A stretch of DNA of 64,000 nucleotides from Dellaglioa kimchii (GTDB taxonomy: Bacteria; Bacillota; Bacilli; Lactobacillales; Lactobacillaceae), in NCBI RefSeq assembly GCF_046115505.1, contig NZ_CP170736.1, positions 1,364,001 through 1,428,000 on the forward strand, written 5' to 3'. Below, in pieces: positions 33,139 to 41,506 of the stretch. The stretch's first letter is position 1, and the number at the start of each line of letters is the position of its first letter. The notes under the pieces were generated by a model that saw only the letters and a program-made list of their open reading frames with translations, searched no databases and had not been told where the DNA came from. Position numbers and translations under genes: made by a program.

Positions 33139-33942
33139 ATGTCAGCTATATCAATGATTTTAGTAGTAATTATTGCCTTTCTAGCTGGTATGGGTGGAAT
33201 TTTAGATGAATTCCAATTCCATCAACCACTAGTGGCATGTACATTAATCGGGTTAGTAACCGGTAATTTAACCGCCGGAATTGTTTTAGGTGGTACACTT
33301 CAAATGATCGCACTTGGTTGGGCTAATGTTGGGGCAGCTATTGCACCCGATGCTGCACTTGCTTCAGTTGCATCAGCAATTATTTTAGTATTAGGTGGAC
33401 AAGGGACTAAAGGTGTTGGATCAGCTATCGCTATTGCTGTTCCCCTTGCCGTTGCCGGATTATTCTTAACAATGGTTGTTCGTACACTTGCTGTTCCTAT
33501 TGTTCATGCAATGGATGCAGCAGCAGAACAAGGTAATATCCGTAAGTTAGAAGTATGGCATGTTCTTGCTATTTGTATGCAAGGTATCCGTATTGCTATC
33601 CCAGCCGGAGCATTACTCTTTATTCCAGCTGAAACAGTTAAAGGTTTCCTTGAATCAATGCCTGCATGGTTAACAGATGGTATGGCTATTGGTGGTGGTA
33701 TGGTTGTTGCCGTTGGTTATGCACTTGTTATTAACATGATGGCTACAAAAGAAGTATGGCCATTCTTTATTCTTGGTTTCGTAGTCGCAGCTATTACTCA
33801 ATTAACATTGATCGCTATTGGTGCTATCGGTGTTGCTCTTGCTCTTATTTACTTGAACCTTTCAAAAATGGGTGGTTCATCAAATGGCGGCGGTGGCAAT
33901 AATACCGGTGATCCACTTGGCGAAATTCTAAACGATTATTAA
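33139..33942 (+). CDS. manM: PTS mannose-class EIIC component
   Basis: Membrane channel subunit, 267 residues, beginning MSAISMILVVIIAFLAGMGGILDEFQFHQPLV, the standard EIIC-Man N-terminus. Several hydrophobic helices and the GxxLQMIALGWANVGAAIAPD segment are characteristic. It ends in a Gly/Asn-rich tail (SSNGGGGNNTGDPLG). It works as a complex with EIID. RBS AGGAGG. 38 bp after manL and 23 bp before manN. Confidence 0.96.
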   Translation: MSAISMILVVIIAFLAGMGGILDEFQFHQPLVACTLIGLVTGNLTAGIVLGGTLQMIALGWANVGAAIAPDAALASVASAIILVLGGQGTKGVGSAIAIAVPLAVAGLFLTMVVRTLAVPIVHAMDAAAEQGNIRKLEVWHVLAICMQGIRIAIPAGALLFIPAETVKGFLESMPAWLTDGMAIGGGMVVAVGYALVINMMATKEVWPFFILGFVVAAITQLTLIAIGAIGVALALIYLNLSKMGGSSNGGGGNNTGDPLGEILNDY

Positions 33943-33965
33943 ACTGGAAGAAGGAGGAATATATT

Positions 33966-34874
33966 ATGGCAGATAAAATTGAATTAACTAAAAAAGATCG
34001 ATTGGCTGTAGCATGGCGTTCAACGTTTATTCAAGGTTCATGGAACTACGAACGTATGCAAAATGGTGGTTGGACATTCTCAATGATTCCAGCAATTAAA
34101 AAATTATACAAAACTAAAGAAGAACGTACGTCAGCAATGAAACGACACATGGAATTCTTTAACACTCATCCTTATCTTGCTTCACCAATCCTTGGTGTTA
34201 CATTAGCACTTGAAGAAGAACGTGCTAATGGTGCTCCTATTGATGATGTTGCAATTCAAGGTGTTAAAGTTGGTATGATGGGTCCTTTGGCTGGTGTCGG
34301 CGATCCCGTATTCTGGTTTACTGTTCGTCCAATGTTAGGTGCTTTAGGTGCTTCATTGGCTATAGGTGGTAACATTATGGGACCAATCATTTTCTTCGTA
34401 GCTTGGAATATCATCCGTATGGGATTCATGTGGTATACACAAGAATTCGGTTACAGAGCTGGTTCTAAGATTTCTGAAGATATGTCAGGTGGCTTATTAC
34501 AAGATGTTACTAAAGGTGCTTCGGTACTGGGAATGTTCGTTTTAGCCGCATTAGTAGAACGTTGGGTTTCAATTAAATTTACGCCAGTTATTTCAACAGT
34601 TAAGTTGGATAAAGGTGCTTATATTGATTTTGATAACCTCCATGGTGGAAAAGGCATGCAAACAGCTATGCAACAAGCTAGCGATGGTTTAGCTCTTTCA
34701 CCAAATAAAGTAACAACATTACAAAATAACTTGGATCAATTAATTCCAGGTTTAGCAGCATTATTATTAACATTCTTATGTATGTGGTTACTTAAGAAAA
34801 AAGTTTCACCAATTGTTATTATTCTAGGTTTATTCATAGTTGGTATCGGTGGACACGTACTTGGAATTTTATAA
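33966..34874 (+). CDS. manN: PTS mannose-class EIID component
   Basis: Second membrane subunit, 302 residues. The N-terminal cytoplasmic part has KKDRLAVAWRSTFIQGSWNYERMQNGGW, typical of EIID. The GVKVGMMGPLAGVGDPVFWFTVRP loop and two C-terminal helices close the protein. It forms the translocation pore with EIIC. A terminator follows the stop and separates it from manO. Confidence 0.96.
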   Translation: MADKIELTKKDRLAVAWRSTFIQGSWNYERMQNGGWTFSMIPAIKKLYKTKEERTSAMKRHMEFFNTHPYLASPILGVTLALEEERANGAPIDDVAIQGVKVGMMGPLAGVGDPVFWFTVRPMLGALGASLAIGGNIMGPIIFFVAWNIIRMGFMWYTQEFGYRAGSKISEDMSGGLLQDVTKGASVLGMFVLAALVERWVSIKFTPVISTVKLDKGAYIDFDNLHGGKGMQTAMQQASDGLALSPNKVTTLQNNLDQLIPGLAALLLTFLCMWLLKKKVSPIVIILGLFIVGIGGHVLGIL

Positions 34875-34881
34875 AATTTCA

Positions 34882-34913
34882 AAAAAACTCAGGAATTTTC
34901 CTGGGTTTTTTTA
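34882..34913 (+). terminator. terminator after manN
   Basis: Stem AACTCAGGA/TCCTGGGTT with one G-U pair, loop ATTT, long T run. Confidence 0.88.
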
Positions 34914-34938
34914 TATGGTTCAATGCAGTTAATTAAGG

Positions 34939-34944
34939 TATAAT
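34939..34944 (+). promoter_or_regulatory. manO promoter (-10 box)
   Basis: A perfect TATAAT lies 36 bp before the manO start and after the manN terminator. The sequence 17 bp upstream (TGGTTC) is a weak -35. It implies independent transcription of manO. Confidence 0.6.
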
Positions 34945-34979
34945 AAGATAACGTCAAAAAACATTGGAGTCGAAATACT

Positions 34980-35366
34980 ATGGTCCAGTCAATTAATACA
35001 AAGGTAGACTTAACAATCGATGCAACTGCTTTCACAGGTTTAACTGATTATGGTAAAATCATGATTGGTGATAAAGGGTTTGAATTTTATAATGACCGTG
35101 ATGCGCGTAAGTTTATCCAAATTCCATGGGATGAAGTTGATCAAGTTATCGCGTCTGTGATGTTTAAAGGACGATGGATTCCGAGATATGCAATTAAAAC
35201 GAAGAAAAATGGAACATTTACTTTTGCGTCTAAAAAACCAAAAATGGTATTACGTGCAATGCGTAACTATGTTGATCCAGCTCATATGGTTCAATCACTT
35301 GGAATGGGCGATGTTTTAAAACGATCAGTTAAATCAATTTTTAATAAAAAAAGTAAAAATAAGTAA
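34980..35366 (+). CDS. manO: DUF956 protein linked to mannose PTS (ManO)
   Basis: A 128-residue cytoplasmic protein, starting MVQSINTKVDLTIDATAFTGLTDYGKIMIGDKGFEFYN, a pattern of DUF956. In Lactobacillales this family almost always follows manLMN and has been proposed to modulate it. The mechanism is not settled. Basic C-terminus (KRSVKSIFNKKSKNK). It has its own promoter and a terminator on each side, unlike a simple fourth gene of the operon. Confidence 0.88.
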   Translation: MVQSINTKVDLTIDATAFTGLTDYGKIMIGDKGFEFYNDRDARKFIQIPWDEVDQVIASVMFKGRWIPRYAIKTKKNGTFTFASKKPKMVLRAMRNYVDPAHMVQSLGMGDVLKRSVKSIFNKKSKNK

Positions 35367-35368
35367 TC

Positions 35369-35399
35369 AAAAAAACATTCTCATTGAGAATGTTTTTTT
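35369..35399. terminator. bidirectional terminator after manO
   Basis: Perfect 14-15-bp stem AAAAAACATTCTCA with a minimal loop and flanking A/T runs. Convergent genes on both sides. Confidence 0.9.
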
Positions 35400-35925
35400 A
35401 GTAGATTAAAATATTTAAACGGAATTCTTCAAAACCATTATCAATTTGAAGTTCGTCGTCTTCGAATGTTAATTTCTTATAGGGTCCACCAGTTAAATAG
35501 GTGGCAATTTTATAATTAGGTAGTTCTGCCATAATATTATGAACTTGTAATGTATCTTCTTTTGGCAGGTAACCAAGTTTTCGCATGACAGCTTGATCAT
35601 CTTCAAAATAAAGTGCAATACGACTATTTTCATTGAATGATACAACATCTTCCTTTAAAGATAATTTATCAAATGACAAATCGACGGGATATTTCCAAAC
35701 TTCAAGTTCTTCGTAATCAATAAGAAGGAGTAACTGAATATTAGATTCTAAATCCTCATCTCGCCACCCTTTATTAATATTTTCATTTTTAGTTATTGTT
35801 TGTAAGACGACCTTAAAGTTTTGATTATAAAGTGATAAGTCATCAATTTCAGCATCAAGGTACCAAGGATGATTATTTTTAATTTCAAAATAGGGACTAA
35901 TTGGGTATTTTTTTGAGTCAGACAT
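35398..35925 (-). CDS. hypothetical acidic cytoplasmic protein
   Basis: A 175-residue protein with no signal peptide, membrane segment or cysteine. It is rich in Asp, Glu, Leu and Tyr, with segments such as SPYFEIKNNHPWYLDAEIDDLS and YLTGGPYKKLTFEDDELQIDNG. I do not recognise the family. I chose ATG 35925 because AGAGGTG lies 6 bp upstream. A GTG at 35934 is part of that ribosome site. It is a single gene, convergent with manO and divergent from the VIT transporter. Confidence 0.72.
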   Translation of the reverse strand: MSDSKKYPISPYFEIKNNHPWYLDAEIDDLSLYNQNFKVVLQTITKNENINKGWRDEDLESNIQLLLLIDYEELEVWKYPVDLSFDKLSLKEDVVSFNENSRIALYFEDDQAVMRKLGYLPKEDTLQVHNIMAELPNYKIATYLTGGPYKKLTFEDDELQIDNGFEEFRLNILIY

Positions 35926-36141
35926 TTGATTCACCTCTTTCGAACAATTGCTTTAAGTATATCCTATAATAGGTTAAAATGCAGTTCCTTTCGATTTCTG
36001 GTAGTTAGTCTTTATCTATTGTCAGATTGTGTCCCATTTAAGATAAGGCAATCATGTTCCTTAATGAAATTAATAAACCTAACTGATAATCGTTCCCAAT
36101 TAGCTTATACTTAAATGATTGGAAATGGAGTGAATCATTTG

Positions 36142-36834
36142 ATGAATAGTCGTGCATTAAAAGTAGGGATGGCCTTATCAACGAAATTAAATATTTTAAG
36201 AGCAGGGGTGTTAGGTGCTAATGATGGCATTATCTCAGTTGCAGGCGTTATTCTGGGGATGGCCGGTGCTAGTCAAGGCAAGTACTATCTTGTCTTAGCT
36301 GGACTCGCTGGTATGTTTGCAGGAGCGTTTTCAATGGCTGGTGGTGAATATGTCTCAGTTTCTGCACAAAGAGATACACAAAAATCGATTATCCATTCAG
36401 CTGAAAAAAAGTTAAAAGATAATCGTGAATTTGAAATTGAACGATTAATTAATATTTATCAAGCAAAGGGATTCTCGCGGATGGTCGCAACGGATGTAGT
36501 TAATGAGCTAATGTCTCAAAATGAACTAGAAAATTACTGTAAAGAAGTTAATAATATTGATGTTGGTGAGTACTTGAATCCGTGGCATGCAGCAATGTCA
36601 TCAATGACGTCTTTTGTAGTTGGCTCGCTAGTTCCATTATTGTTAATAGCGATACTCCCAGCTGAGTTTATGATTCCGCTGACGGTTATTGGCGTTGCTT
36701 TGGCTTTACTTTTAACAGGGGCAGTAAGCGGGATATTAGGGCGTAATAATATTAGGCACGCCATGGTAAGAAATGTTTTTGTTGGATTAGTGACAATGGC
36801 TGTAACTTATTATATTGGCGGTTTATTTGGTTAA
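36142..36834 (+). CDS. VIT1/CCC1-family Fe2+/Mn2+ transporter
   Basis: A membrane protein of about 230 residues with five predicted helices. The signature GANDGIISVAGVILGMAGA in the first helix and MAGGEYVSVSAQRD in the second are typical of the VIT1/CCC1 (DUF125) family, which moves iron or manganese out of the cytosol. A charged helical loop (about 75-140) is the usual metal-binding region. I prefer ATG 36142 (ATGGAGTG 9 bp upstream) to ATG 36115, which has no ribosome site. A TATACT box lies about 40 bp upstream. Confidence 0.88.
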   Translation: MNSRALKVGMALSTKLNILRAGVLGANDGIISVAGVILGMAGASQGKYYLVLAGLAGMFAGAFSMAGGEYVSVSAQRDTQKSIIHSAEKKLKDNREFEIERLINIYQAKGFSRMVATDVVNELMSQNELENYCKEVNNIDVGEYLNPWHAAMSSMTSFVVGSLVPLLLIAILPAEFMIPLTVIGVALALLLTGAVSGILGRNNIRHAMVRNVFVGLVTMAVTYYIGGLFG

Positions 36835-36888
36835 AAACCTACCCTTTTTAAAAAAAAGAGGTATGCTTATCTAAAAGAGGTGTTGTTG

Positions 36889-37302
36889 ATGTTTCCGGAA
36901 AGATTAAAAGCATTGCGCAGAGGTAGTGGCTTAACGCTAACCCAATTAGCTGTTGGATTAAATCAATCTCAAAAATCGAATCATAACTTGAATTCTGGTC
37001 CACAGATTGGTAGTTGGGAGCGTGGTATTAATACGCCTTCTTATCTTGAAGTCAGAAAATTGGCCGAATTCTTTCACGTTTCAATTGATTTTTTAGTTGG
37101 TCAAACTAATGATGAATTGATTGATCTTGAAGATTTATTCGCACGGACGGCAACACTTTCATATCGCGATAAAATTTTATCAGGTAGTGATCGTTATGAA
37201 GTTATTCAAATGATTCAAGGATATTTAATGGGTAAATACCAGCCATATAATCTGGAAGAAAATGATGATTTAGCGTTACCACTTGAAGATGAAAATAACT
37301 AA
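36889..37302 (+). CDS. XRE-family transcriptional regulator
   Basis: A 137-residue protein. The N-terminal HTH_3 domain (about 5-70) contains LKALRRGSGLTLTQLAVGLNQSQ and GSWERGINTPSYLEVRKLAEFFHVSIDFLVG. The C-terminal part is acidic and probably mediates dimerisation or sensing. ATG 36889 is 8 bp after AAGAGG. A GTG nine bases upstream overlaps that site. It is 55 bp after the VIT gene and may share its transcript. The target is unknown. Confidence 0.88.
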   Translation: MFPERLKALRRGSGLTLTQLAVGLNQSQKSNHNLNSGPQIGSWERGINTPSYLEVRKLAEFFHVSIDFLVGQTNDELIDLEDLFARTATLSYRDKILSGSDRYEVIQMIQGYLMGKYQPYNLEENDDLALPLEDENN

Positions 37303-37345
37303 ATAAAAGCGCTATTTTAGAATTTATTTTTACAATTAGACGTGA

Positions 37346-37351
37346 TATAAT
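37346..37351 (+). promoter_or_regulatory. csp promoter, extended -10
   Basis: TGATATAAT holds a perfect TATAAT with the TG extension. The -35 region is weak. The expected start near 37358 gives a leader of about 110 nt. Confidence 0.65.
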
Positions 37352-37357
37352 TTAGGT

Positions 37358-37467
37358 GGCTCTTCAAATCAAATGAAGTTGATGAGTGTTTTCGGAAACG
37401 ATATCAACTGGGACGATTTGAGGGTCATAAATAGAACGTGTCAACAGACACAAGGAGGATTTTATTC
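37358..37467 (+). promoter_or_regulatory. structured 5' leader of the cold-shock gene
   Basis: Three nested pairings form a long hairpin: GCTCTTCAAATC (37359-37370) with GATTTGAGGGTC (37415-37426); AGTTGAT (37377-37383) with ATCAACT (37403-37409); and a top stem GTTT-TCGG-AAAC. The ribosome site AAGGAGGA is outside it. Cold-shock mRNAs often use such leaders for temperature-dependent stability or translation. Confidence 0.6.
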
Positions 37468-37668
37468 ATGGAACAAGGTACAGTAAAATGGTTTAACGCA
37501 GATAAAGGTTTTGGTTTCATTACTCGCGAAGATGGTAGTGATGTATTCGTACATTTCTCAGCTATCCAAGGTGACGGTTTTAAAACATTAGACGAAGGTC
37601 AAAAAGTAACTTTTGACGTTGAAGATAGTGACCGTGGACCACAAGCAGTAAACGTAAACAAAGACTAA
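37468..37668 (+). CDS. csp: cold-shock protein (CspA family)
   Basis: A 66-residue OB-fold RNA/DNA chaperone. RNP1 KGFGFI and RNP2 VFVHF are intact: MEQGTVKWFNADKGFGFI, then DVFVHFSAIQ. ATG 37468 has AAGGAGGA 7 bp upstream. The in-frame extension to 37438 has no ribosome site. It melts RNA structure after cold shock and may also act in growth-phase adaptation. Expression is probably controlled through the hairpin leader. Confidence 0.97.
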   Translation: MEQGTVKWFNADKGFGFITREDGSDVFVHFSAIQGDGFKTLDEGQKVTFDVEDSDRGPQAVNVNKD

Positions 37669-37679
37669 TTTAAAATCTA

Positions 37680-37711
37680 AACAACTTACCATTTAGGTGA
37701 GTTGTTTTTTT
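37680..37711 (+). terminator. terminator of csp
   Basis: AACAACTTACC pairs with GGTGAGTTGTT around ATTTA, followed by TTTTTT. Confidence 0.88.
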
Positions 37712-37715
37712 ATGC

Positions 37716-37757
37716 AAAAAAGCAGGCCGTCAATCCCCGATTGACGGCCTGCTTTTC
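37716..37757 (-). terminator. terminator of the TauE-DUF1634-LCP operon
   Basis: Perfect 17-bp stem AAAGCAGGCCGTCAATC with a short CCC-containing loop. The minus strand ends in TTTTTT. It is adjacent to the csp terminator. Confidence 0.92.
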
Positions 37758-37758
37758 A

Positions 37759-38838
37759 TTATTCGCGTGTTGTATTGATTTTTGTATCGGCTGTTAAAGT
37801 ATTTCCAGTTTTAGCTGGAACCAAGCCAAGTGTGGAACGTAACTTATCAGTGATACGTTGTTTTTCAGTTTCACTGGCAATTTCAAATGCTTCGCCATTG
37901 ACCATTGTTCCTGTACCTTGTAGATAATCTGAATGCGAATGATGCGTTGCCTTACGATAATTAGTACCTAAGACGGTAAGATCATTGAATGTTAAATCAG
38001 TTTTCATTTGAGATGACATTGTATTTAAAAATTTATCATCTAATAAATTTTGAAGCTGTGTACTTTTTAGAGCCACTGCCATAATAATTTGACGTTGGCG
38101 TTTTTGACGACCGTAATCACCAAGAGGATCATCATATCTCATTCGAGCATACGAAAGGGCTTGTTTACCGTTAACGTGAGTTTTAACGCCTTTTTTGAAG
38201 CTGGCACCATTATAAGAAAAAGATAGTGGTGGATTCACGTCAACACCGTCAACAGCGTCAACTAGTGATTCTAAACCGCCCATGTTGATTGTTGCGTAGA
38301 AATCGATGGGTACATTAAAATATTTTTCAACAGTTTTAACTGCAGTTGCGGCACCACCATAAGCATAGGCAGCATTTATTTTACTTGGGAAATCCGATTC
38401 ATGGTCTGAAACGGCAACTTCGGTATCACGCGGTAAACTAATTAAGGTCATTGATTCTGTTTTAGGGTTAAGTGTGGCAACAATTAACGTATCTGTTCGA
38501 CCACCAGTTTTAGCACGACCCAAGGCACCATCATCAGAACCTAAAAGTAAAATTGAAATAGGATGTTCCTTTTCCAAAACCGCTGCAACGTTTCTAGTTT
38601 TAGCAATTTTAGTAGAAGTATAGATTTTGTCAGCTGCATTTTTAGCATTTGAGTATTTATGGTACGCATAAACGCCACCGCAGATAGCAGCGATGATTAT
38701 AATGAGTAACCAAATTAAACGACGACGTTTCTTGTTTTGCTTTTTATTCTTTCTTTCGCGCTTTGGTAAAGGCAGATGATTAGTTGCTTCCTGATGCAGT
38801 TGTTGTTCTTTATGATAGTCTTCTCGACGACTTGACAT
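37759..38838 (-). CDS. LytR-CpsA-Psr (LCP) family cell-wall glycopolymer ligase, copy 2
   Basis: 359 residues, aligning along its whole length with the copy at 20539: a basic N-terminus (KRERKNKKQNKKRRR), one TM helix (LIWLLIIIIAAICGGVYAYHKY) and an LCP domain with ILLLGSDDGALGRAKTGGRTDTL, SLPRD and DYGRQKRQRQ. Enzymes of this family attach wall teichoic acid or polysaccharide to peptidoglycan. It is the last gene of an operon with DUF1634 and TauE/SafE genes (24-bp gap). Two paralogues within 20 kb suggest different substrates or redundancy. Confidence 0.93.
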   Translation of the reverse strand: MSSRREDYHKEQQLHQEATNHLPLPKRERKNKKQNKKRRRLIWLLIIIIAAICGGVYAYHKYSNAKNAADKIYTSTKIAKTRNVAAVLEKEHPISILLLGSDDGALGRAKTGGRTDTLIVATLNPKTESMTLISLPRDTEVAVSDHESDFPSKINAAYAYGGAATAVKTVEKYFNVPIDFYATINMGGLESLVDAVDGVDVNPPLSFSYNGASFKKGVKTHVNGKQALSYARMRYDDPLGDYGRQKRQRQIIMAVALKSTQLQNLLDDKFLNTMSSQMKTDLTFNDLTVLGTNYRKATHHSHSDYLQGTGTMVNGEAFEIASETEKQRITDKLRSTLGLVPAKTGNTLTADTKINTTRE

Positions 38839-38862
38839 TGAAATGTTCCCCTTTATTAATAA

Positions 38863-39237
38863 TTAATGTTCGCCAATAAAAAAGCCAGCAATTAAAATGA
38901 CTAAAACGATGACGGTAATTTTAACGTATAGATAATCTTTTTCTTTGTAGAAAGCATAAATTGAAATAACGACACGAAGAATTGGTGTTAGTATTAAGCA
39001 AAATAGTCCAAGCATCATAATTGCGTAAGGTTTAAGTGCGACAATTCCAGAAATGATAGCAGAAAATGAAGTTGGAAATGTATTACCTGGATAGCCTGTT
39101 GAACCTGTAACTAAGGATAGGATAAGACCAATAATCATAATTATCGCAGAAATGAAAACGCCAATTCTTAATATTTGACCAATCATTAATTCAATTTTTG
39201 CCATTTCGGCTGATGTGTTATTTTTTTCATTCATCAT
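38863..39237 (-). CDS. DUF1634 small membrane protein
   Basis: A 124-residue protein with three hydrophobic helices (IGVFISAIIMIIGLILSLV; YAIMMLGLFCLILTPILRVVI; KITVIVLVILIAGFFIG). DUF1634 proteins occur almost only beside TauE/SafE permeases and are presumed partners. The first base of its start is the last base of the tauE stop (TAATG). Two adjacent ATGs (39237, 39234) are possible. Confidence 0.85.
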   Translation of the reverse strand: MMNEKNNTSAEMAKIELMIGQILRIGVFISAIIMIIGLILSLVTGSTGYPGNTFPTSFSAIISGIVALKPYAIMMLGLFCLILTPILRVVISIYAFYKEKDYLYVKITVIVLVILIAGFFIGEH

Positions 39238-40079
39238 TAGATAGATACCCCGAATCCTTTTAGAATCATCTGAATGCTGACATACAATAGTACAGGTACA
39301 AAAATGAGACGAATTATTTTTGCGGGTAGGTATTGCATTGTACGTGAGCCAATTGATGAGCCAACTAAAATTCCTAGCGCTAACGGAACCGCAATATCAG
39401 GTCTAATTGAACCATTGAAAAAGTAGACGGTCGCACTTGCAGCAGCGGTGACACCCATCATTAAGTTACTTGTTGAACTTGATGGTTTCAATGGCATTTT
39501 CATTGCAGTATCCATCGCCATAACTTTGAAAATACCAGATCCGATTCCTAACAATCCACTGGCAACTCCAGCGCCAAGCATAATCGCCATCCCACCTGGG
39601 ACATTTTCGACTTGATAATCAACTTGTTTTTTAAGTTGTTTATCATAGTACGAACTGTTCAGTTTAAATTTGGTAGATAAATAATCAGGTTCAGCTGACT
39701 TTAAAACTTCTTCACCCACAAAAATTTTTTTAAGCATGTTGTAAACAGAAAGTAGCAAAAAAGCACCGAATAAAATGAAGAGAAAGGATGTATTAAAGAC
39801 TCCTGTTAAGAGTGCCCCACAAATCGCACCAATGGTCGTTGCGATTTCTAAAAACATGGCGACCCTTAAATTTAAAACGTCATCTTTTAGAAACGCAATT
39901 GTAGCACCAGAACTCGTTGCGATAACGGCAATGATACTAGCACCAATAGCGTATTTAATATCTAATCCCATCATTAAAGTTAAGACTGGGGTGACAATGA
40001 TGCCGCCACCTAATCCTAAGATAGATCCTAGAGCACCTGCCACAAGACCAGCGGCAAGCATAAGCAGTAGCGTATTCAT
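39237..40079 (-). CDS. TauE/SafE family anion exporter
   Basis: A 280-residue membrane protein with about eight helices in two repeats. Each repeat has a family signature: GALGSILGLGGGIIVTPVLTLMMG near residue 15 and ASGLLGIGSGIFKVMAMDTAM near 175. The family exports sulphite, sulphoacetate or related organosulphur anions. The substrate here is unknown. It is followed by its DUF1634 partner and an LCP gene. Confidence 0.9.
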   Translation of the reverse strand: MNTLLLMLAAGLVAGALGSILGLGGGIIVTPVLTLMMGLDIKYAIGASIIAVIATSSGATIAFLKDDVLNLRVAMFLEIATTIGAICGALLTGVFNTSFLFILFGAFLLLSVYNMLKKIFVGEEVLKSAEPDYLSTKFKLNSSYYDKQLKKQVDYQVENVPGGMAIMLGAGVASGLLGIGSGIFKVMAMDTAMKMPLKPSSSTSNLMMGVTAAASATVYFFNGSIRPDIAVPLALGILVGSSIGSRTMQYLPAKIIRLIFVPVLLYVSIQMILKGFGVSI

Positions 40080-40263
40080 TATTTATTTCCAACTCTTTTC
40101 TAAATTTATAAAGATAGCCTATTTTACCATAAACTGACATAAAATTGAGCATTTGCTTGATTTCTGTATGAATTCTTAAAGATTTTGGTAACTAACTTTA
40201 AACAAATTAAAAAATATGATAAATTATGTGGATAAAATAGACTGTAATTAAGAGGTTAGAGTG

Positions 40264-40902
40264 ATGAATAATAAGAACAAACTTTTTGGAGTAGCCATTA
40301 TGGGCAGTGGACTATTCGCGATATTGACACTATTAATAGTAACCAAAAATAATTTTATCTATGGTATAGATAATGATATCGCTGCAATTGTTAGGTTTCA
40401 TCCGACGTCACAACTAGATCAAGTGATGCAGGTAATCAGTTGGCTAAGTAGTCCGATGATGATAGGGTTGTATTCAGTCATTTTAATGATTATTTTATAT
40501 AAATTACGAAGCAGTGTACTCGCTATTTGGACGGGGATGACCATAATGACTGGAGCACTGTTAATTAAGCTCATTAAAAGTAGCGTCCAAAGACCTCGAC
40601 CAATGGGGCATGGATCAATTAGTGGATTCAGTTTTCCCAGTGGACATACATTCGGAGTGACATTATTTTGTCTAACAATAACGAGTATTATGCTAGTAGA
40701 ATTTAAGTATAGTAAACAATTTTTGATTAATTGCTTATTAGTGATATGGATAATAATGATTATGATTTCAAGAGTATACTTACAAGCTCATTTTCCGACG
40801 GATACGATAGGTGCTGTTTTATTAGCAGTAATTTGGATAGCTATTGCACGTGTCGTATATCTAAAAATTTCGAATAAATTAAAATTGAGGGCTAAAAAAT
40901 GA
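40264..40902 (+). CDS. PAP2-family membrane phosphatase
   Basis: A 212-residue membrane protein with six helices. The three phosphatase motifs are present: KSSVQRPRP (about 115), SFPSGHT (about 130) and SRVYLQAHFPTD (about 175). Candidates for the substrate are undecaprenyl pyrophosphate, phosphatidic acid or PGP lipids. I chose ATG 40264, 7 bp after AGAGG, over GTG 40261. The stop overlaps the GNAT gene by 4 bp. Confidence 0.92.
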   Translation: MNNKNKLFGVAIMGSGLFAILTLLIVTKNNFIYGIDNDIAAIVRFHPTSQLDQVMQVISWLSSPMMIGLYSVILMIILYKLRSSVLAIWTGMTIMTGALLIKLIKSSVQRPRPMGHGSISGFSFPSGHTFGVTLFCLTITSIMLVEFKYSKQFLINCLLVIWIIMIMISRVYLQAHFPTDTIGAVLLAVIWIAIARVVYLKISNKLKLRAKK

Positions 40903-41420
40903 ATCAATATGAAACGAAACGGTTAGTGGTACGTCCGTTACGCTCATCAGACACAAATGACATATATGAATATGCTTGTGATGCACAGGTCGGTCAGATG
41001 GCTGGGTTTTTACCCGTTCATTCTTTGGCAGAAGCTAGTTTGTTTGTTGCGACGCTACAAAAACAAAGTATATTTGCGATTGAGTGTAAAGAAAATCAAA
41101 AAGTGGTCGGTAATATCGGTTTATATGAAGTAGTTGATGAGGGGCAAGAACCTAGTTTGGTAGTTAAAGAGGTTGGCTATGCGTTAAATCCTAGTTTTAA
41201 GAATCAAGGGATAATGACTGAAGTAGTTCAAGGGCTTTTAACGATGGCTCAGGCGTCAGGTTTAGAACGCATAATCGGTGTGACAACTATTGAAAATAAA
41301 GCATCTATCAAAGTATTAAAAAAATCAAATTTTAAATTTATTGAAAAAAGAGCGGTTCCATTACTTTTTCAGCCTGCTGACTTAATTAATGAAATCGTTT
41401 ATGCGGTTGATTTTAAATAA
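40899..41420 (+). CDS. GNAT-family N-acetyltransferase (RimJ/RimL-like)
   Basis: A 173-residue acetyltransferase. The N-terminus MNQYETKRLVVRPLRSSDTNDIYEYACD is typical of the RimJ/RimL-type GNAT fold. The acetyl-CoA region is GYALNPSFKNQGIMTEVVQGLL, followed by ERIIGVTTIENKASIKVLKKSNFKFI. The substrate could be a ribosomal protein N-terminus, an amino acid or a drug. Coupled to the PAP2 gene by ATGA. Confidence 0.9.
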   Translation: MNQYETKRLVVRPLRSSDTNDIYEYACDAQVGQMAGFLPVHSLAEASLFVATLQKQSIFAIECKENQKVVGNIGLYEVVDEGQEPSLVVKEVGYALNPSFKNQGIMTEVVQGLLTMAQASGLERIIGVTTIENKASIKVLKKSNFKFIEKRAVPLLFQPADLINEIVYAVDFK

Positions 41421-41423
41421 TAA

Positions 41424-41450
41424 ATACCAATTGTCAACGACATATGGTAT
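41424..41450 (+). promoter_or_regulatory. inverted repeat before the Rrf2-type regulator gene
   Basis: ATACCA (41424-41429) and TGGTAT (41445-41450) form a 6-bp inverted repeat with a 15-bp spacer. A shorter TGGT...ACCA pair lies at 42098-42113 before alsS. It could be the regulator's own operator, unproven. Confidence 0.35.
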
Positions 41451-41506
41451 CCTTGATTCGTATATATAGAACTATTTGAAAATTAATCAACCGGGGGTAG
41501 CTGAAT

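Noticed and set aside
37391..37405. TCGGAAACGATATCA in the csp leader, 14 of 15 matches to cre
   Set aside because: It forms the top and right arm of the leader hairpin and lies well after the promoter. Structure explains the sequence better, though CcpA binding is not excluded.
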